The translations under genes were made by a program, and so were the position numbers. This document shows positions 48,351-61,300 of a stretch of 64,000 bases of DNA, piece by piece (position 1 is the first letter of the stretch; the number at the start of each line of letters is the position of its first letter). The stretch is taken from contig LS997565.1 in NCBI GenBank assembly GCA_000469685.2, positions 37,831,019 to 37,895,018 of the forward strand, given 5' to 3'. The stretch comes from Haemonchus contortus. Its lineage: Eukaryota; Nematoda; Chromadorea; Rhabditida; Trichostrongylidae. The notes under the pieces were generated by a model. That model saw nothing but the letters and a program-made list of their open reading frames with translations. It did not search any database and had not been told where the DNA came from.

Positions 48351-49914
48351 CTTGGTCCTTTCTGGGACATGGCTTTTCCAACGAGTCCCTTTCTCAAATA
48401 TTAGGGATCCTCAATTTAGAAATAAGAACAAAACTTGTTTGATATTTGCCTTGTTATGCATTGCCAAGGTAAAATCATAGTAACCATGGTAAGATGATAT
48501 TAAGCGACATTATAAAGCATTTATTCTCTAGTCATGTGACTTTCTAATTCATTGTTTTTATTTACATCTAAGGAATTGTCATAAGATCGAGTTTGTTAGA
48601 TTTCGTGGCAAACAAAGGAAATGTCTATTTTCGCGGATACATGTATGTAAGCACTAATAATAGGTTAGGTTTTTTATAAATATCAATCATGCTCACAGTG
48701 ATTGCCCCACTTGTAATCTAAAGCTACCCGTTATTGAGTACTTCCGAATTTTGGTGTAGGGTTTGGGGAAGTGGTGATGCGGTGATTAGTTATGTTTTGA
48801 TCCAGTCTGTATTCTGCTGATTTGGTAGAAGGAGGTGCGCTTCAAAAACTGAAAAGTCAACTTTAGTTGTGAAGGAGTATTTCGAACTGTAATAGAGTGT
48901 ACGTGCATACCCGATGTGCTCTCAAGACTTTTTCGTGGGCCACTCCGATCCTAAGATTGTCTTCACCCTTGACCGAGTTACGTGTCGTCAATATGGCACT
49001 CGGGTCGTGATTCGCATAACCACACCTTGAACGGCAGATTTGAGGAAAAACCATAGCAAAAGGGTAGCAAACAAAGGGTTGTTCTTATGATTAATAAAAG
49101 TAAAGACGAGCGTTAGACAGCAATCAGAAGTTGTCAACTAGCTATGACTTGATGACAATAACTTATGTATTTATAATATTCAGCGGTATGAGAAAGGTGT
49201 ATAGCTGTTCTGGTTCGATCCACCGCGTACGGCTATTCCTGGCTAGTTGTCTCGGCTGCCGATTTCCCATGTTGTCCCACGAAGCGACAGCGACAAACCA
49301 ATCGGATCTACCGTCCGTCACCCATTTGAGAGCATTTTTCACCATCCCGTTAGCATAACAATCAAACAAATAATAACTTGTGCTACATTTCCCAGCCAAA
49401 CAAGGCTATATAACTATCAAATAGTGTGTCTGACTACTTTTCAACACAAATTCTGTCTTCCTGCACATTTTCATAAACACTTACCTTGGTGACGTCGGAG
49501 CACTATGAAATCTTTGACGAGACAGTTGAAGCATTGAGTTTGTTTTGGAAGCGTTCGACTCAGCATAACTCTGGAGATTACTTTCCTCACAGAAATAACC
49601 CTTCACTAGTTAGGTATCAATGAGTGAAAGTAAACAGTTGGCCTTATGCTCAACTAGTAATTCACCTCCTTCATGGAGGAACTGGGAACATTGTGGAACG
49701 AAAATACTAGCACGAAAACCGCTTATTTGCACCCAGCTTTTTCAGCTCTTTCTACCCTCCACAACTTCCCTTCCGCTTGTATAAAACATACGGCCATAAA
49801 ACGAAGGCGATTAGAAGGAAGGCAGTTTTTGGCCTCTACAACCCTCAGATCTTGATGTACCAACATTTAAAATCCCTCGAGTCACGCAATCACAAGAAAT
49901 TAGAAGTTCGACGT
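48351..49914. other. Gene-poor interval before the coiled-coil gene 3' end
   Basis: Overlapping open frames on both strands near 49.2-49.4 kb have no splice or family support. The 3' untranslated region of the minus-strand gene presumably lies at its right end. No canonical AATAAA was seen. Confidence 0.35.
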
Positions 49915-52900
49915 CTAGTTGAGCTTAGGGACCTCGCCATAGTCCCACGTAGACGCAATTATTCCTAATATTCTTTCGTGTACCTCGATTTCTACAGATT
50001 TCAGCTTGTCAGTGGCAACTTTGTAGTTTTCGTTCTCCTCTGCCAGGGAGCTAACCTTCAGGCGGAGCTGAACATTCTCTTCTTTACATGGCTTCAGCTC
50101 TTTCTGAAATAAAATTGTATAAACGGAGAAACAATTGAACAATATAAGGGGACCACCTCAAAGCTTGAGATCTTCTCCCGCAGAATTCGCATCTCCTCTT
50201 CCTTCTTCATGCTCAAGGAGCGCAGTTGTTCATTTTCCATCAGATGTTGATCCTGCAATAAGGACTGCGTAGAACACCTTCGAATGTGCCTTTCACAAAA
50301 AAAAGTGTTTTCAGCCCTCTCGGAACGGATTCACAATTGATCAGAAGTATTTTGCAATCTTCAAAATTATGAAAAACAGCGCGACCATGACCACCAAATC
50401 ACTTACCTCCTGCTGCTTCGATAATTTTCTTTCATTGTCATATTCTTCTTTTGAGGTTGCAATCAATTGCAGAAGTAAGGTGTTGTCCTTCCGTAATTCT
50501 TCCACCTGAACCGAGGGATCGTTAGTTTTTCGGAGACCCTAGACTTTAGGTATGCTATGCGGACAAATCCTTACCGACTTAGTAATATTTTCAAGCTGCA
50601 CTGACTTCGATTCAAGCTCTGAGCGATAGCCGGAGATCATTTTTTCCAACTGCACCTTCTCCTCCTTCAATCCGTCAAGCTCACGAAGCCGGTTATTCAC
50701 TTCATTGGTCAGTTCCGAATTCTAAATAAACGTTGCGAAGAAGAAGTGGTTGAAGTGACTCAACATTACATATACAGTAGCGCTCAAAAGTCTTCGGTGA
50801 ACTGGTTCTTCAGCCGTACTTTTCAGTCGTAACTCCTTTCCTACTGGATCTAATCATGCGAAATTTCTATATTTGGAGCGTGGGTGTACTGTGAATATTT
50901 ACCACTATTAACCTGCAATCTGATCATGTTCCAGATATTCCAAAGAGCATGAACTCAAAATCGACTGAAAATACAAATGATGGTCCTTCTAGAAACTCTT
51001 TCCCTTTTGTTTTGTCTTAAGTGTACGAGCGGTAACGTCGAACACAATAGATGAGGAAAACGCACATAAGGTGCGAATAAATGCAGACGCCAACAACTTC
51101 AGTTTTAGCAAAATGTGCTACCGCAGCAAACACCTTACTCTACCTGTGGATATTGCAGCTTCGCAGTCGAGTAGTGTTGGGTAGGGTGGAATATGCTCTA
51201 GTTAAACATATCCAAATTTCGCGCGATTTGGCCTACTAAGAAAAAAGTTATGAACGAAAAGCCGTCAAAGCATTTCACCGAAGACTTTTGAGCGCTACTG
51301 TATAGAGCTCTCCCCAAGATGAATGCCTTCCGAAAAACGCACGGCTCGCAGAAAGGGTACCAAATGAACTGAAAACTGCACTCAAGTTATGGTTGGCCAG
51401 TTTCTTCATGAAAGACGCTCTCATCAGAATCATCAAGTGAAGGTAGCATGTATAACATAACAAGGGAGGATCGTTCAGAATTGGACACCGCAATAGGAAT
51501 AATCTTCTATCCTACATTTGCAGTTTGCTCAGTGTATCCGCCTGTGTGTGTAGCCATCGTTCCGCCATGAAAATCACAACAAATCTCCAGCTCTGGACCT
51601 GTGGGCTCAACGATCGTCAATGAAAAATAATATCAAATGATAACAATCTATAAGGGTTGAAAAAAGAGCTAGAAGGGTGCAGTGACTGGACTAGTGAGGC
51701 TCCCCGTACTTACAGAGGATACTAGCCAGTGTACTATAATATAAAGGGGTTGACGCGATCTAAAATAGCTAGTGATAATGTGATAATAGCATTGGCACAG
51801 CCCTGTGATGTTGTGAATGAATGAGCCTCGTCACCTTATGTTTCGCCAACTCTTCTCTGTTTTTCAGTTGCTGCATGGAGTCTTTCCAGTCCACCTTCTC
51901 TTTTTCGTACGCAGCGATCTTTTGGTTAGCAGCGAATAGCTTAAAAGAGGCACAATCGTTCCGTTCACTTCATAAGTCCAACCACACAAATAGCCCACTC
52001 TGTACTGAAGATCTTTAATGGTCTCTGTCAGATCCACTCCATAGGCAGGCCATCGTTGCTGTCTGTCTTCTTCTGTGAGGTAGGTTTCCAAATGTTTAAA
52101 ACGCCTGTCATACTCTTGAACAACCATGGTTATCCGAGAGAGCTGACTATGGACTTCCTCTTCAATCCCTTTAGGCATTCCGCTATCGGATCCTACCATA
52201 ACTTCAGTAATTCCTTCACGTAACCCATCCATTATGAACAGTGCTTCTTTCAAACTTTCGGTCTTCCTTTCCAACTCATTCATAGCCTCTTCTCTTTCGA
52301 GATCAACTTTCTTTTTCTCGGACAACATGTCATCCAATTCTTCATTTTTCTTACTCAGCAATTGCTCTCGTTCGAATAATTCGCTTTCAAGCTGAAATTA
52401 TGGAGACTCTGAAGTAAAGTTAAGTCCTAAATATAAATGTTTTTGGTGTGCTTGTGCGCGGAAAGCACGAGTACGATTCGAGTTGGGAGGTGCCCACACG
52501 TATTCGAGTTCCATTCAGAATCGTAGGCTTCCTATTCGACTTCCAAAAATCGTAGTGGCGCATTGAATACGTGGTCTATACAATGCAATGCGGTGGCCAC
52601 CCAATGTACAAGTCAGTGCTTTTATCCTACCAGACGAGTCTGGTACCAATTAACAGTGTTCCACTTGCCACTACACCCCGTCCGCAATGAGACCCCAGGT
52701 ATGCGGACAAAATCAAGCCGATTAATCTGCCTCGTAGAAGCAGTTTTACAATAGAACAGTTTTCATTTGACTGAAGTTACTTTTTACAGATGGTGAGCCT
52801 CGAGTGATGCACTATCACAAACGGTTCGTGGCTCGAATCCCGGATCGACTTCCGCCCAAAAACAACCAAACCTACCATCCACTCGGGAAAAAGGACTGTT

Positions 52901-55900
52901 TTGTACAATGTGTAGACCACATACTCATTCAAAGCGAACCATTATACGATTTGCAATGGGAATCTAATGTGGAAGCGCATCCCAAGAAATAATGCTATTT
53001 AATTTTTATTTATTGTGCTTGAATGTCTCGCTATAGTGTAAACACCTAGAAATCAGGTATGAAATACTAATTTAAACAGGATATCTGTAGGTGTTTCTAA
53101 GAAAACCAAATAAGCCCACCCTATCAATGCGAGCTCTTGCAGAATTCAACTCAATCAATTCTTCTTCCTTCTCTTCTCCGTTTTGTTCTTCCTTCTCTTT
53201 TACATTTACCATATTTTCACAACGATTGCATACCGTTCTCCTTTCGAGTTCGTCACGACGCGCTAGTTCTGCCTCCAAACGCTCCAATTTCGACTTCATC
53301 TAAAATCGTGAGAAATCCGGCGTGAAGAATTTTCTGTCGACCTTGTTCATCAACTCGCCCAGCCTCACACGACTGTTTCTACGCTTACCATGGCTCTTTT
53401 CAAGAACAGCACTTGAGTGGAGTTCTACAGCGACAAGGGCTTGCCCGTTGACAAATGCACATGAAAGGCAACCTCATTTTGCAGAAGTGAGGATGTTGAG
53501 ACGCGTCCGCGATTGGACACGACTGGAGTGGGTTAGTTACGAAGACGTCAGAGCAGTCATGCAATTAGCCGTTCTCCAAGGAAAGTGTGAGAAGCAGTGT
53601 CTTTGATGGTACCGGCACGTATTGAGAAGGCCACAGAATCATCCGGCAAGAGAGGTATCGCTGATCTGAGCTCAAGAGATGTAACCGCAAAGAGCTCATA
53701 GAGAAGGTGACGGGAAAATCAAGAAGGGCGCCGAAGTTAATGTGAGCAGAAAATGCTTTATTTAGGGAGAATGAAGTGGGCGCGGTTATCAAGGGCGATG
53801 AAGAAGGGAAAGGATCCTAACTCCTCCAGTAACCTACAGCATCTGCCTCTCGAGACTTGTCCGTACACTCCTTCACAACAGATTCGACATGCTGCTTCTC
53901 ATTTTCTAGCAATTGTTGGAGCCTCTCGATCTGTAAATTCGAACTTTCCATCTCTTATCAATAAAATCTACCGATCGTTTCTTCACACATAAGGTGCTAG
54001 ACCATGTAATACATAGTGACGGCCAAGCGGAGCTGCTGTTCGGATTTTAATCGTGAGGCCCCCATTTTTACCCCAGAAGTCCTCTGGCACTATTTCAGAT
54101 GATAGTCAGAAATAATACTGGACAACACATGGAATACGTACAGCCTTCATACGTCTTGGAGAAGCCGATTTTTTTTCTACCATCGGCCCGTTTTTCCTCG
54201 AGGGAAAGCAATGTCGCATCCACATGTTGTCCTGCTTATGCTAATTTCCCTTTCCTGGCTGTCGAACTTTCTATGAGAATATTCACCTCTTCAGTTTTTG
54301 CACGTATTTCTCGTGCCACATTTGCATTTCTTTCTATGTCAGCAACACAGGATGACAATTGGTCCGCCATCTAAAGTCCGTCATTATCTTGATCAACGAT
54401 TCACAGGGGAAAATATGAGGAGAGCTAGTCATCCATCTGTTCAGTAAGAAGAGTTCCTCTGTCAATTTCTCCACAACCTACCGTCTTCTCAAAACGGTTC
54501 CTCCAATCTGCGACTGACGCTTGATATTCTTCTCTTTGCAAATCGTTGCTTTTGCTGAGCTCCTCCAGTTCCCGCTGTAGCCGTGTGCACTCGAGTTCAG
54601 CGCTCTTTAAGTCCTGAAGGGAGGGGTTGTTCCAGATGAAGCACAGCTTCAACTTTTTAGAAAACAAGGATTTTGTGAAGCATAAATCAGATAATGAGTA
54701 TTACGCCATTCATATACACATATTCCGAAAAATTCTCGAACCTATGCTATGGTTTCTGCGGAAAAAACTGCAGCTTCACCTTAGAGCGATTCAAAAGTTC
54801 GTCATTGGCATCTCGCAACTTCCTCTCAAGAAGAAGAACAGAGTTGTTTTTGTTGTTCAGTGTTTCCTCCAGATCAGCTCTCTTTGCTTCCCATTTGTCC
54901 TCATTCTCTTTGCACACCACCAGCTGGATATAGTGTTCATAATCTGTATTGTTTCTTTTGCTTTTATTTTGCCCATATTGAGTAAAAGTCATATGTGTTC
55001 ATTATGTTCTAGGAATAACAAATGTTGGCAATACGGAAGAAAAGAAACACTAGGCAAGAGTCCTCATCAGATTCCCATTAGAAGATTTGAGGGAGTTGGA
55101 CCACATTCATTATGTTGACGAAGAATTGTTGGCCCTTCTTTTCCGACCAGGTGATCCCCATATCGCATTTCATTCCCATCACATTGCTATCGCTAGAATT
55201 CCTAGTTAGTTGACTCGTTCAACTAACTAGGAAAGACGGTCTCTCATGCTCACCTTTTCCCTTTGGATTTCATGATGCCGCTGCATCTGATCAACCTGTT
55301 TCTTCATCGTTGTCAGTTTTGTTTCCATGTCCTCTTGCGCTCGTAAGTGTGATTTCTCGTTCCTTTCCAAATCTCTTATGCGTGCATTTTTTCTGCTAAT
55401 TCTGAGAGAACTGAATTTTGTAAGGAACAGATTATAACCCACTTACATTTAGTACTCACTCTTCTATTAAAATTTCTATCTTCTTTTTTGTCTCTGATTG
55501 TTCTAATTCTACTTTGACTAATTGATCTTCTGTTTCATTAAGTTGAGATTGTAGTCGTTTTACTTCACGTTCATATAGTAATTCTCTGAAATATTTAGTT
55601 ACAAGTATACAGTTCTTGCCTTAGAACAACCGAGTTCTAAGGAACCAAAAGGAGGGACTCTAAGGAAAGCGAAGGTTATTTCAACTATGCACACGTTGGC
55701 GGCGCCCCTGAGCGGGCGCTCGTGGCTCAAGAAGGAGCCCCGAATATGGTCGTTGTGGCGCTAACTATGATCGATTTCCCGACTGTAGTACTCAAACAAC
55801 GTAAACATACGTTTGCCACTGATATGTCAACAGTATTGCAATGTTACTGGCCCGGTGCTGCTTTGGCCCACATTTGCTCCCCTCGCCTACAATAAACTGC

Positions 55901-57851
55901 TGTGGCTAGCCATTTGAAGGCACAGTTCGCGATAAAATTGTTTAGTGAGTTTTCCTTATAGTATGAATTCGAGACTCATCCTTATACCATACATGAGGTC
56001 GTAAAAGGGCTTGGATAGGGCACAATAAGGGCAAGAGCTTGTATCGTGTGAATGCCACACCCATAGTGGACGAGTTTCAACGGCTTTGTAGAGGCTGCAC
56101 TATCTCAAGAGGTTCTCATGTAGGAAGTTCATACAACTTGTCATAGTCCATGGCGACAGTGAAAGGCAGTTTTGAACAATTTCGGCTCGATGTAGTCATC
56201 TCTTTGCGCAATGGGAGCAAGTTGAATCTCGTCCATACACCTCTTCCATGCCATTCCGTCACGGTGATCTCGTACAACCTCCACTTCCACTACTTTTAGA
56301 AAGCCTTGAAGTAGGCGGATTTTCTCGCTTTCTTCGCCACCGATGTACTCTTCTAGATCAACACTCCCCAGATCCGCGAGTTAATGTAGGAGTGGGGGGT
56401 CTTTTCGCCTTTGAGGCCATGGCGGTGTTCGGGATCATATGTTACGACTGAATCGCACGTTCATAAAACCTCGAGTTTCTGCCACATCAATCCAGACCAG
56501 AAGTGGTCCTCTTCCTTGCGGTATGGGACGGTTACTGCAACAACCACGAGACCAGTCAACTATCTGTCGAAGGATAGGACCTGCTATTAAGAATTGGATC
56601 CAGACACCAAAACACTAACGATCGAAAAGGGACGAAGGAGTGCAGAAACGACGACAGATGAATCTGACTGCAACAATTGTCTTCTCTCAATACAGCAACC
56701 GAAAAGCAGCTGCAATGTCTTCAAAAGGGTGATACCACTGGGTGTCGGGGCTTTACAACACCCATGGTACATTCTGGGTTGATGAAACGCCCTTGAGGCA
56801 AGCCTTGGAAGGGTGCAGTAGTGACCGAAAGTGCTCGAAAAAACGGCTGAACACATTAAACCGTTACCTAACCTATACCTGATTTGTCAAGTACAGGTCT
56901 TAAAGGGTGGCTCCGTCAAAATCATGTAATCGCGACCTTCGTTACTCGCACCAAGCCCTTCTCCTGACTGAATCGAAGTGGTGACGCCACTGCTGTTCGA
57001 AATTGTTGAATGAAATCTAACAATGGCCTCATCTTCAACAGCTATCGTTGATGTAGTGCACCAATTAACCGAACGAGTTGTGGCGTGAATCTCTGACAGA
57101 CCAGCCGATTCATGGACGAGTTGGGAGGCAGACAGCTTCAATCATATCATCGGGCCAAATTAAAGCCCAAACTAGATGCTGTTTGAGCAATGAAATTAGA
57201 CTGATATCTTCGAGGAATCCCGGTAGTTGCTTCAGTAGAGATGGTTTAGACTTAGAAACTTCTCCTGAGTGCACAAACATACAGATATCGATTGCATGCG
57301 CGTAGGAATAGACACCTTCTGTTGCTCATGTGTTGAGAAGTGGCCAAAACTTGACCGCTACTTTAGACTTGACTCAACTACAGAATTAGAATTTTCCTCC
57401 CTGCTCCTTGCTCGTCTACTCCCTCCGTAAGCCAATTCCATAAAATCCAGACGGATTGGCCCACGGTGGGATTAGATGAGCAGGCAGCCGGCCCGGTTTC
57501 CAACTTCACTGTCTGTCGGAATCTGACCTTCATCGCGTTTATCACGAGGGAGGCTCCTTTTGGACACAAATCGAACTTACCGATAATTGGGTGAGTTAGG
57601 TGCTTCGACTGTAGACTTGCCATTACTGCAAGCAGCACTGTCAGAAGGACGAGTATGATTAAATCGGTTAGTGAACAATGCTCGAGCTGCTGAAAGGTAG
57701 AGACGACAATCAAAGTTCTCGAATGCATCAAAGATGTTCCCTCACCTGCCGTGGCAGAAATTTGATCATTCGAGCTGATTAGTGGTGCAGGAAGAGTCTG
57801 TTCAGCGGAAACGATCCCATCCGGTAGGATGGAATCGGGAATGTTAAGCAT
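49915..57851 (-). CDS. Long coiled-coil protein, fifteen exons, family unknown
   Basis: Fifteen minus-strand exons join with perfect phase: 57746-57851, 57581-57689, 55460-55585, 55254-55401, 54780-54923, 54482-54613, 54287-54370, 53838-53930, 53120-53299, 51999-52391, 51835-51939, 50575-50721, 50407-50505, 50157-50252 and 49915-50103, giving about 716 aa. Residues 1-71 are a non-coiled N-terminus (MLNIPDSILPDG...). From about 72 (RELLYEREVKRLQSQLNETE) to the end it is almost continuous charged heptad sequence rich in Glu, Lys, Leu and Gln, as in golgin, centrosomal or scaffold proteins. It ends STWDYGEVPKLN. There is no signal peptide, membrane segment or enzyme motif. I cannot assign an orthologue. 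The in-frame TAA after exon 7 is avoided by the GAG/GTGAAT donor, which keeps phase. Introns contain SINE and retrotransposon pieces. Confidence 0.85.
52480..52720 (-). repeat. tRNA-derived SINE-like element, copy F (intron)
   Basis: On the minus strand it reads GGGGTGTAGTGGCAAGTGGA, TTAATTGGTACCAGACTCG, GATAAAAGCACTGACTTG, ATTGGGTGGCCACCGCA and CCACGTATTCAATGCGCCAC. It matches copy A closely through the body, but the B-box region is deleted. Confidence 0.75.
52793..52990 (+). repeat. tRNA-derived SINE-like element, copy D (same intron)
   Basis: Head ends GTTCGTGGCTCGAATCCCGG (B box). The body has CATCCACTCGGG and the tail ACCACATACTCATTCAAAGC and GGGAATCTAATGTGGAAGC. It lies 70 bp from copy F in opposite orientation, in the intron between coiled-coil exons 9 and 10. 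Confidence 0.7.
53480..53815 (+). mobile_element. Decayed reverse-transcriptase C-terminal fragment (intron)
   Basis: Plus-strand translation gives LQGKCEKQCL-WYRHVLRRPQ and NHPARE after a stop, resembling the conserved WYGHVLRRP..HP.R region near the end of many non-LTR reverse transcriptases. Stops and frame shifts show it is dead. It is opposite in direction to the coiled-coil gene, in the intron between exons 8 and 9, and differs from the RTE at 18838. Confidence 0.6.
55200..55232. repeat. Small perfect hairpin, 14-bp stem
   Basis: TCCTAGTTAGTTGA (55200-55213) and its exact complement (55219-55232) flank a 5-nt loop in a coiled-coil gene intron, close to exon 4. Confidence 0.85.
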
Positions 57852-58375
57852 AGACGACCGCCAACAGCCTCACCTTGCTCAAAGTTCTGCATATGTGAGC
57901 ATCCGACAGTATTTATACCACTGATAGAGTGCTGTTCTTGCCCAAGAATTGCAATGACTCATTATATTTGGTTACAGATGATAATAAGTGATAAGCAGTT
58001 GTCAGCCAATCCAAATGGGTAGAACCGCACCATCACGTTCAGTCAACTCAGCGGCTTCTTCTCGCCAACGGTTTTCGGTTCCCAATTAGACATTTATAGA
58101 GGTCCGGTAAGGAGGTCAATTAGGTAACGTCTCAATAGAGTCTGGTTTTCCTGATTGAGCTGTTCTACACTCTTTCTCCCTAGCTACACTCCTCCTCCTT
58201 AGTAGGCTCATACTCTGACAAAGAACTTCAGGGTGGCAAGATCAGAACAATCTACCAGAACGTTCTGGTCACTCAAATGGTTTCCGTCGCACCAGTGCTA
58301 TATTGCCTAATTGACGTACATCTACACACATCATCAGACGGCGCGCTTTCGCAGAAATTTAAGTCTTGCACATGC
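57852..58375. promoter_or_regulatory. Divergent 5' region between the coiled-coil gene and DHX34
   Basis: About 520 bp separates the two assigned start codons, which face away from each other. Promoters of both genes should lie here. An open frame from an ATG at 58277 continues in phase into DHX34 exon 1, so part of this region may be coding. No TATA box or specific operator was identified. Confidence 0.5.
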
Positions 58376-61300
58376 ATGTATTCATTGACAGGGCAAGAAT
58401 ATGACAGCTTCAAAAACGTCTTATTCAATCATTACCTTGGATGTTCTGCTTCTGAAGGGTCGTCGCGAGGCACAGAGAGAGGTACTTTTTGATTTGGTTT
58501 GGGTATCCTCTAAGGAGGATGTTATTTTCGCGAGTGTATTGCCCGTATACATAGTTTGTTTTGTAAGTGGACAGTTTCAGTTGTCAAAAGATTTTGTGTT
58601 CGCGGGTAATTGCTAAATTCCAGATAACAAAGATGCCAGTCAGGAGAGTTTGGACACCCAGAAACGATTCATCAACAACTACTTCAACCGTTTCCTGCGG
58701 TAGGCTCTTTAGAGGATTAGTCACGAATTTCATAGTGGTTCAGTTTTGCACTGTAATGAATCTTCATGTTTTGAAGGAATGGAGGTGAGAGCAAAGATCA
58801 CTTCGATTTGAAAAGGCTCAAGTGTGATGATTACGGGATTCCACAAGATATAAGCAAAAGATACTTCGTTTTTGCTCAAAGGAATTTCCAAGATCCACCC
58901 AACCATCTTAGTCATGTGAGTTGTTCTGAAATTGATATCGTTCAAAAAAGAAACGCTCACCGTGTCAGTCAGTACTATTTTTTGTTATTGGCACACCTTC
59001 TCCAATCTAGAAATGTATTTTCATTAAAAAATTCAAATTTGCAATTGATGTGTGCTTACACTGACCTGAGGGGCTAATTCTTGAAAATCTTATGCTCGTG
59101 AACCGATCCTCGGGACAAGGTTCAGTCACACCGGCAAGGTGTTTGATTCAGGGGTTTTTTCGTGGGCTAGGTTCTCTCTGATCCCATTACTTCCCCAGAT
59201 TGAAACACTTTTTGAACTACGCTGTTGTTTAGATACCACCGTGGATGATAAGACATTTCGAATATGCTGTGCAACTCTCTATGGATTTCGTCAACGACCT
59301 GAAGTTCAAGAAAATGAAGGAGCTTCGGAAGTCCCAAAAAGATCTACCAATAGCCGAGAGAAAAAATGAGATTTTGGAGCTTTTGCAAGATGTAAGGGAG
59401 TTTTCAATCTTGATTTTGTGTTTTACATCAGTCATGTCTAACCCACTCGTGTGGTCATACTTTCAGAACCAAGTCCTCATAATAGCTGGTGATACTGGCT
59501 GCGGAAAGAGTACTCAGGTGTGTACCATTTTTCAATCCCAATTTGATAATTTTATGGAAAGTTCAAACCGCATACTCGTTGCTGGTAGTATACCATCACC
59601 ATTCAGCACCTCGAAGTGCAGTGCTCGTTCATCTTGATTTGTATTTCAAATTTTTTCCATCTAACTTTCTCTGAAAGCATTTGATGTCTTGATTAGGTTC
59701 CGCAATATCTTCTTCAAAACGGATACGTCGGTATTGCTTGTACACAACCACGTCGTATCGCTTGTACTGCACTAGCTCGTCGAGTTGCTTACGAAACCCT
59801 TAACGCATACGGAACTGAGGTTGCTTATCAGATACGGTGAGCACCAGCAACACAAATAAAACCGTGTCTATTCGACTTCCTCAAGATTGTGTCGTATTTC
59901 GTTGCTTCTGAACATCTGACCTGTGTTTAAGGGTCTTTTATCAGGTTCGAGACTACAAAATCAAAGCGAACAAAAATGCTTTTCCTAACAGAAGGTCTAC
60001 TGCTTCGTCAAATGGAGAACGATTCTCTTCTTCAGCAGTACAATGTAAGAAGTTCCTATCGTGATCATCTTATTCTTATTTTTTTTGCTTGAAGACATAG
60101 AAAGAAACAAGATGTTTCTAGGTCGTTATACTTGATGAGGTACACGAGCGGCACCTAAGTAGCGACCTTCTGATTGGACTTCTTCGAGATCTAATTGGAA
60201 AGCGAGATGATTTGAAGTTGATTCTTATGTCTGCCACTATCAACTTAGAGTTGTTCAAGAACTACTTCGAAGGAGCACCCGTTGTGCAGGTAGAAATTCT
60301 CATTTGACTGCATGGCTTTTAGAATAAGCTGCTATGAATTTTCCTTCATTCGTGTCTGAAGTCCACAAGATAGATACCCTGAGTTAATTAGCTTCTAGTA
60401 ACCTTTTTGGTCATTCCGTTATATGTTTGAACTGTCTGGTTCACATTTCGGCTTTTCTTTCCCTGTTAAGAGCTTTATAATCAAAGTACAATTCTTCCAA
60501 ACTCACGGTTGCACTGTTATTTCACGTCTCTTAGCACCAGCAATTCAGGTTCCAGGGCGCCTGTTTCCAATTCAACTTCGATATCACCCAATAAAGCAAT
60601 ACATTGCTGAGAATGAGAAGAAAAGCCACAAAATAGACCCTGAACCGTACGTCAGGATACTCGAGGTCAGTCTCTTCAGTTTATATTTAGTAAAAAAAAT
60701 TCCCTGAGAACCTATTCAGCTCATTGACAAACAATTTCCTTCTACCGAGCGTGGAGATGCCCTAGTGTTTCTAAATGGTGTGGCTGAAATAACCACCGTT
60801 GCTGAAACTCTGAAAACTTATGCTGAACTTACGAAGGGTTGGATTATTCTCTTGCTGCATAGGTAAGTGCTTTTTATGCTTTTTCTGTATGATCTTAATA
60901 TCTGTTTATTTGAGTACATTGTCAGTAGATGAGCAAGACAAGGTATTCGATGTCGCTCCGTCAGGTGTAAGAAAATGCATTCTTTCGACCAATATTGCTG
61001 AGACATCAGTAACCATTGATGGAATACGCTTTGTGATAGATTCTGGAAAAGTATGTCAATTTTAGACATTTCTATAAGGTGACGGCTTCTCATACAACTG
61101 TTAAGGTCAACTTGATCAAACACGAAACAAGTAGCGGAACGCAGAAGCTTAGTGAATTCTGGGTTTCAAAAGCTTCGGCAGATCAACGGAAAGGTATTGT
61201 CTGCTTCAAGAGTGTTTCGGTCATCCAATAGTTTTACTTGAAAGGATTCTTTCTGATCCGTCCGAAATCTTTCGTAGAAATTGATATTTCAGTCTTCCAG

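Noticed and set aside
54150..54286. Premature stop in the coiled-coil gene after exon 7
   Set aside because: A GAG/GTGAAT donor at 54287/54286 joins in phase to exon 8, so the stop and following coil-like residues are intronic.
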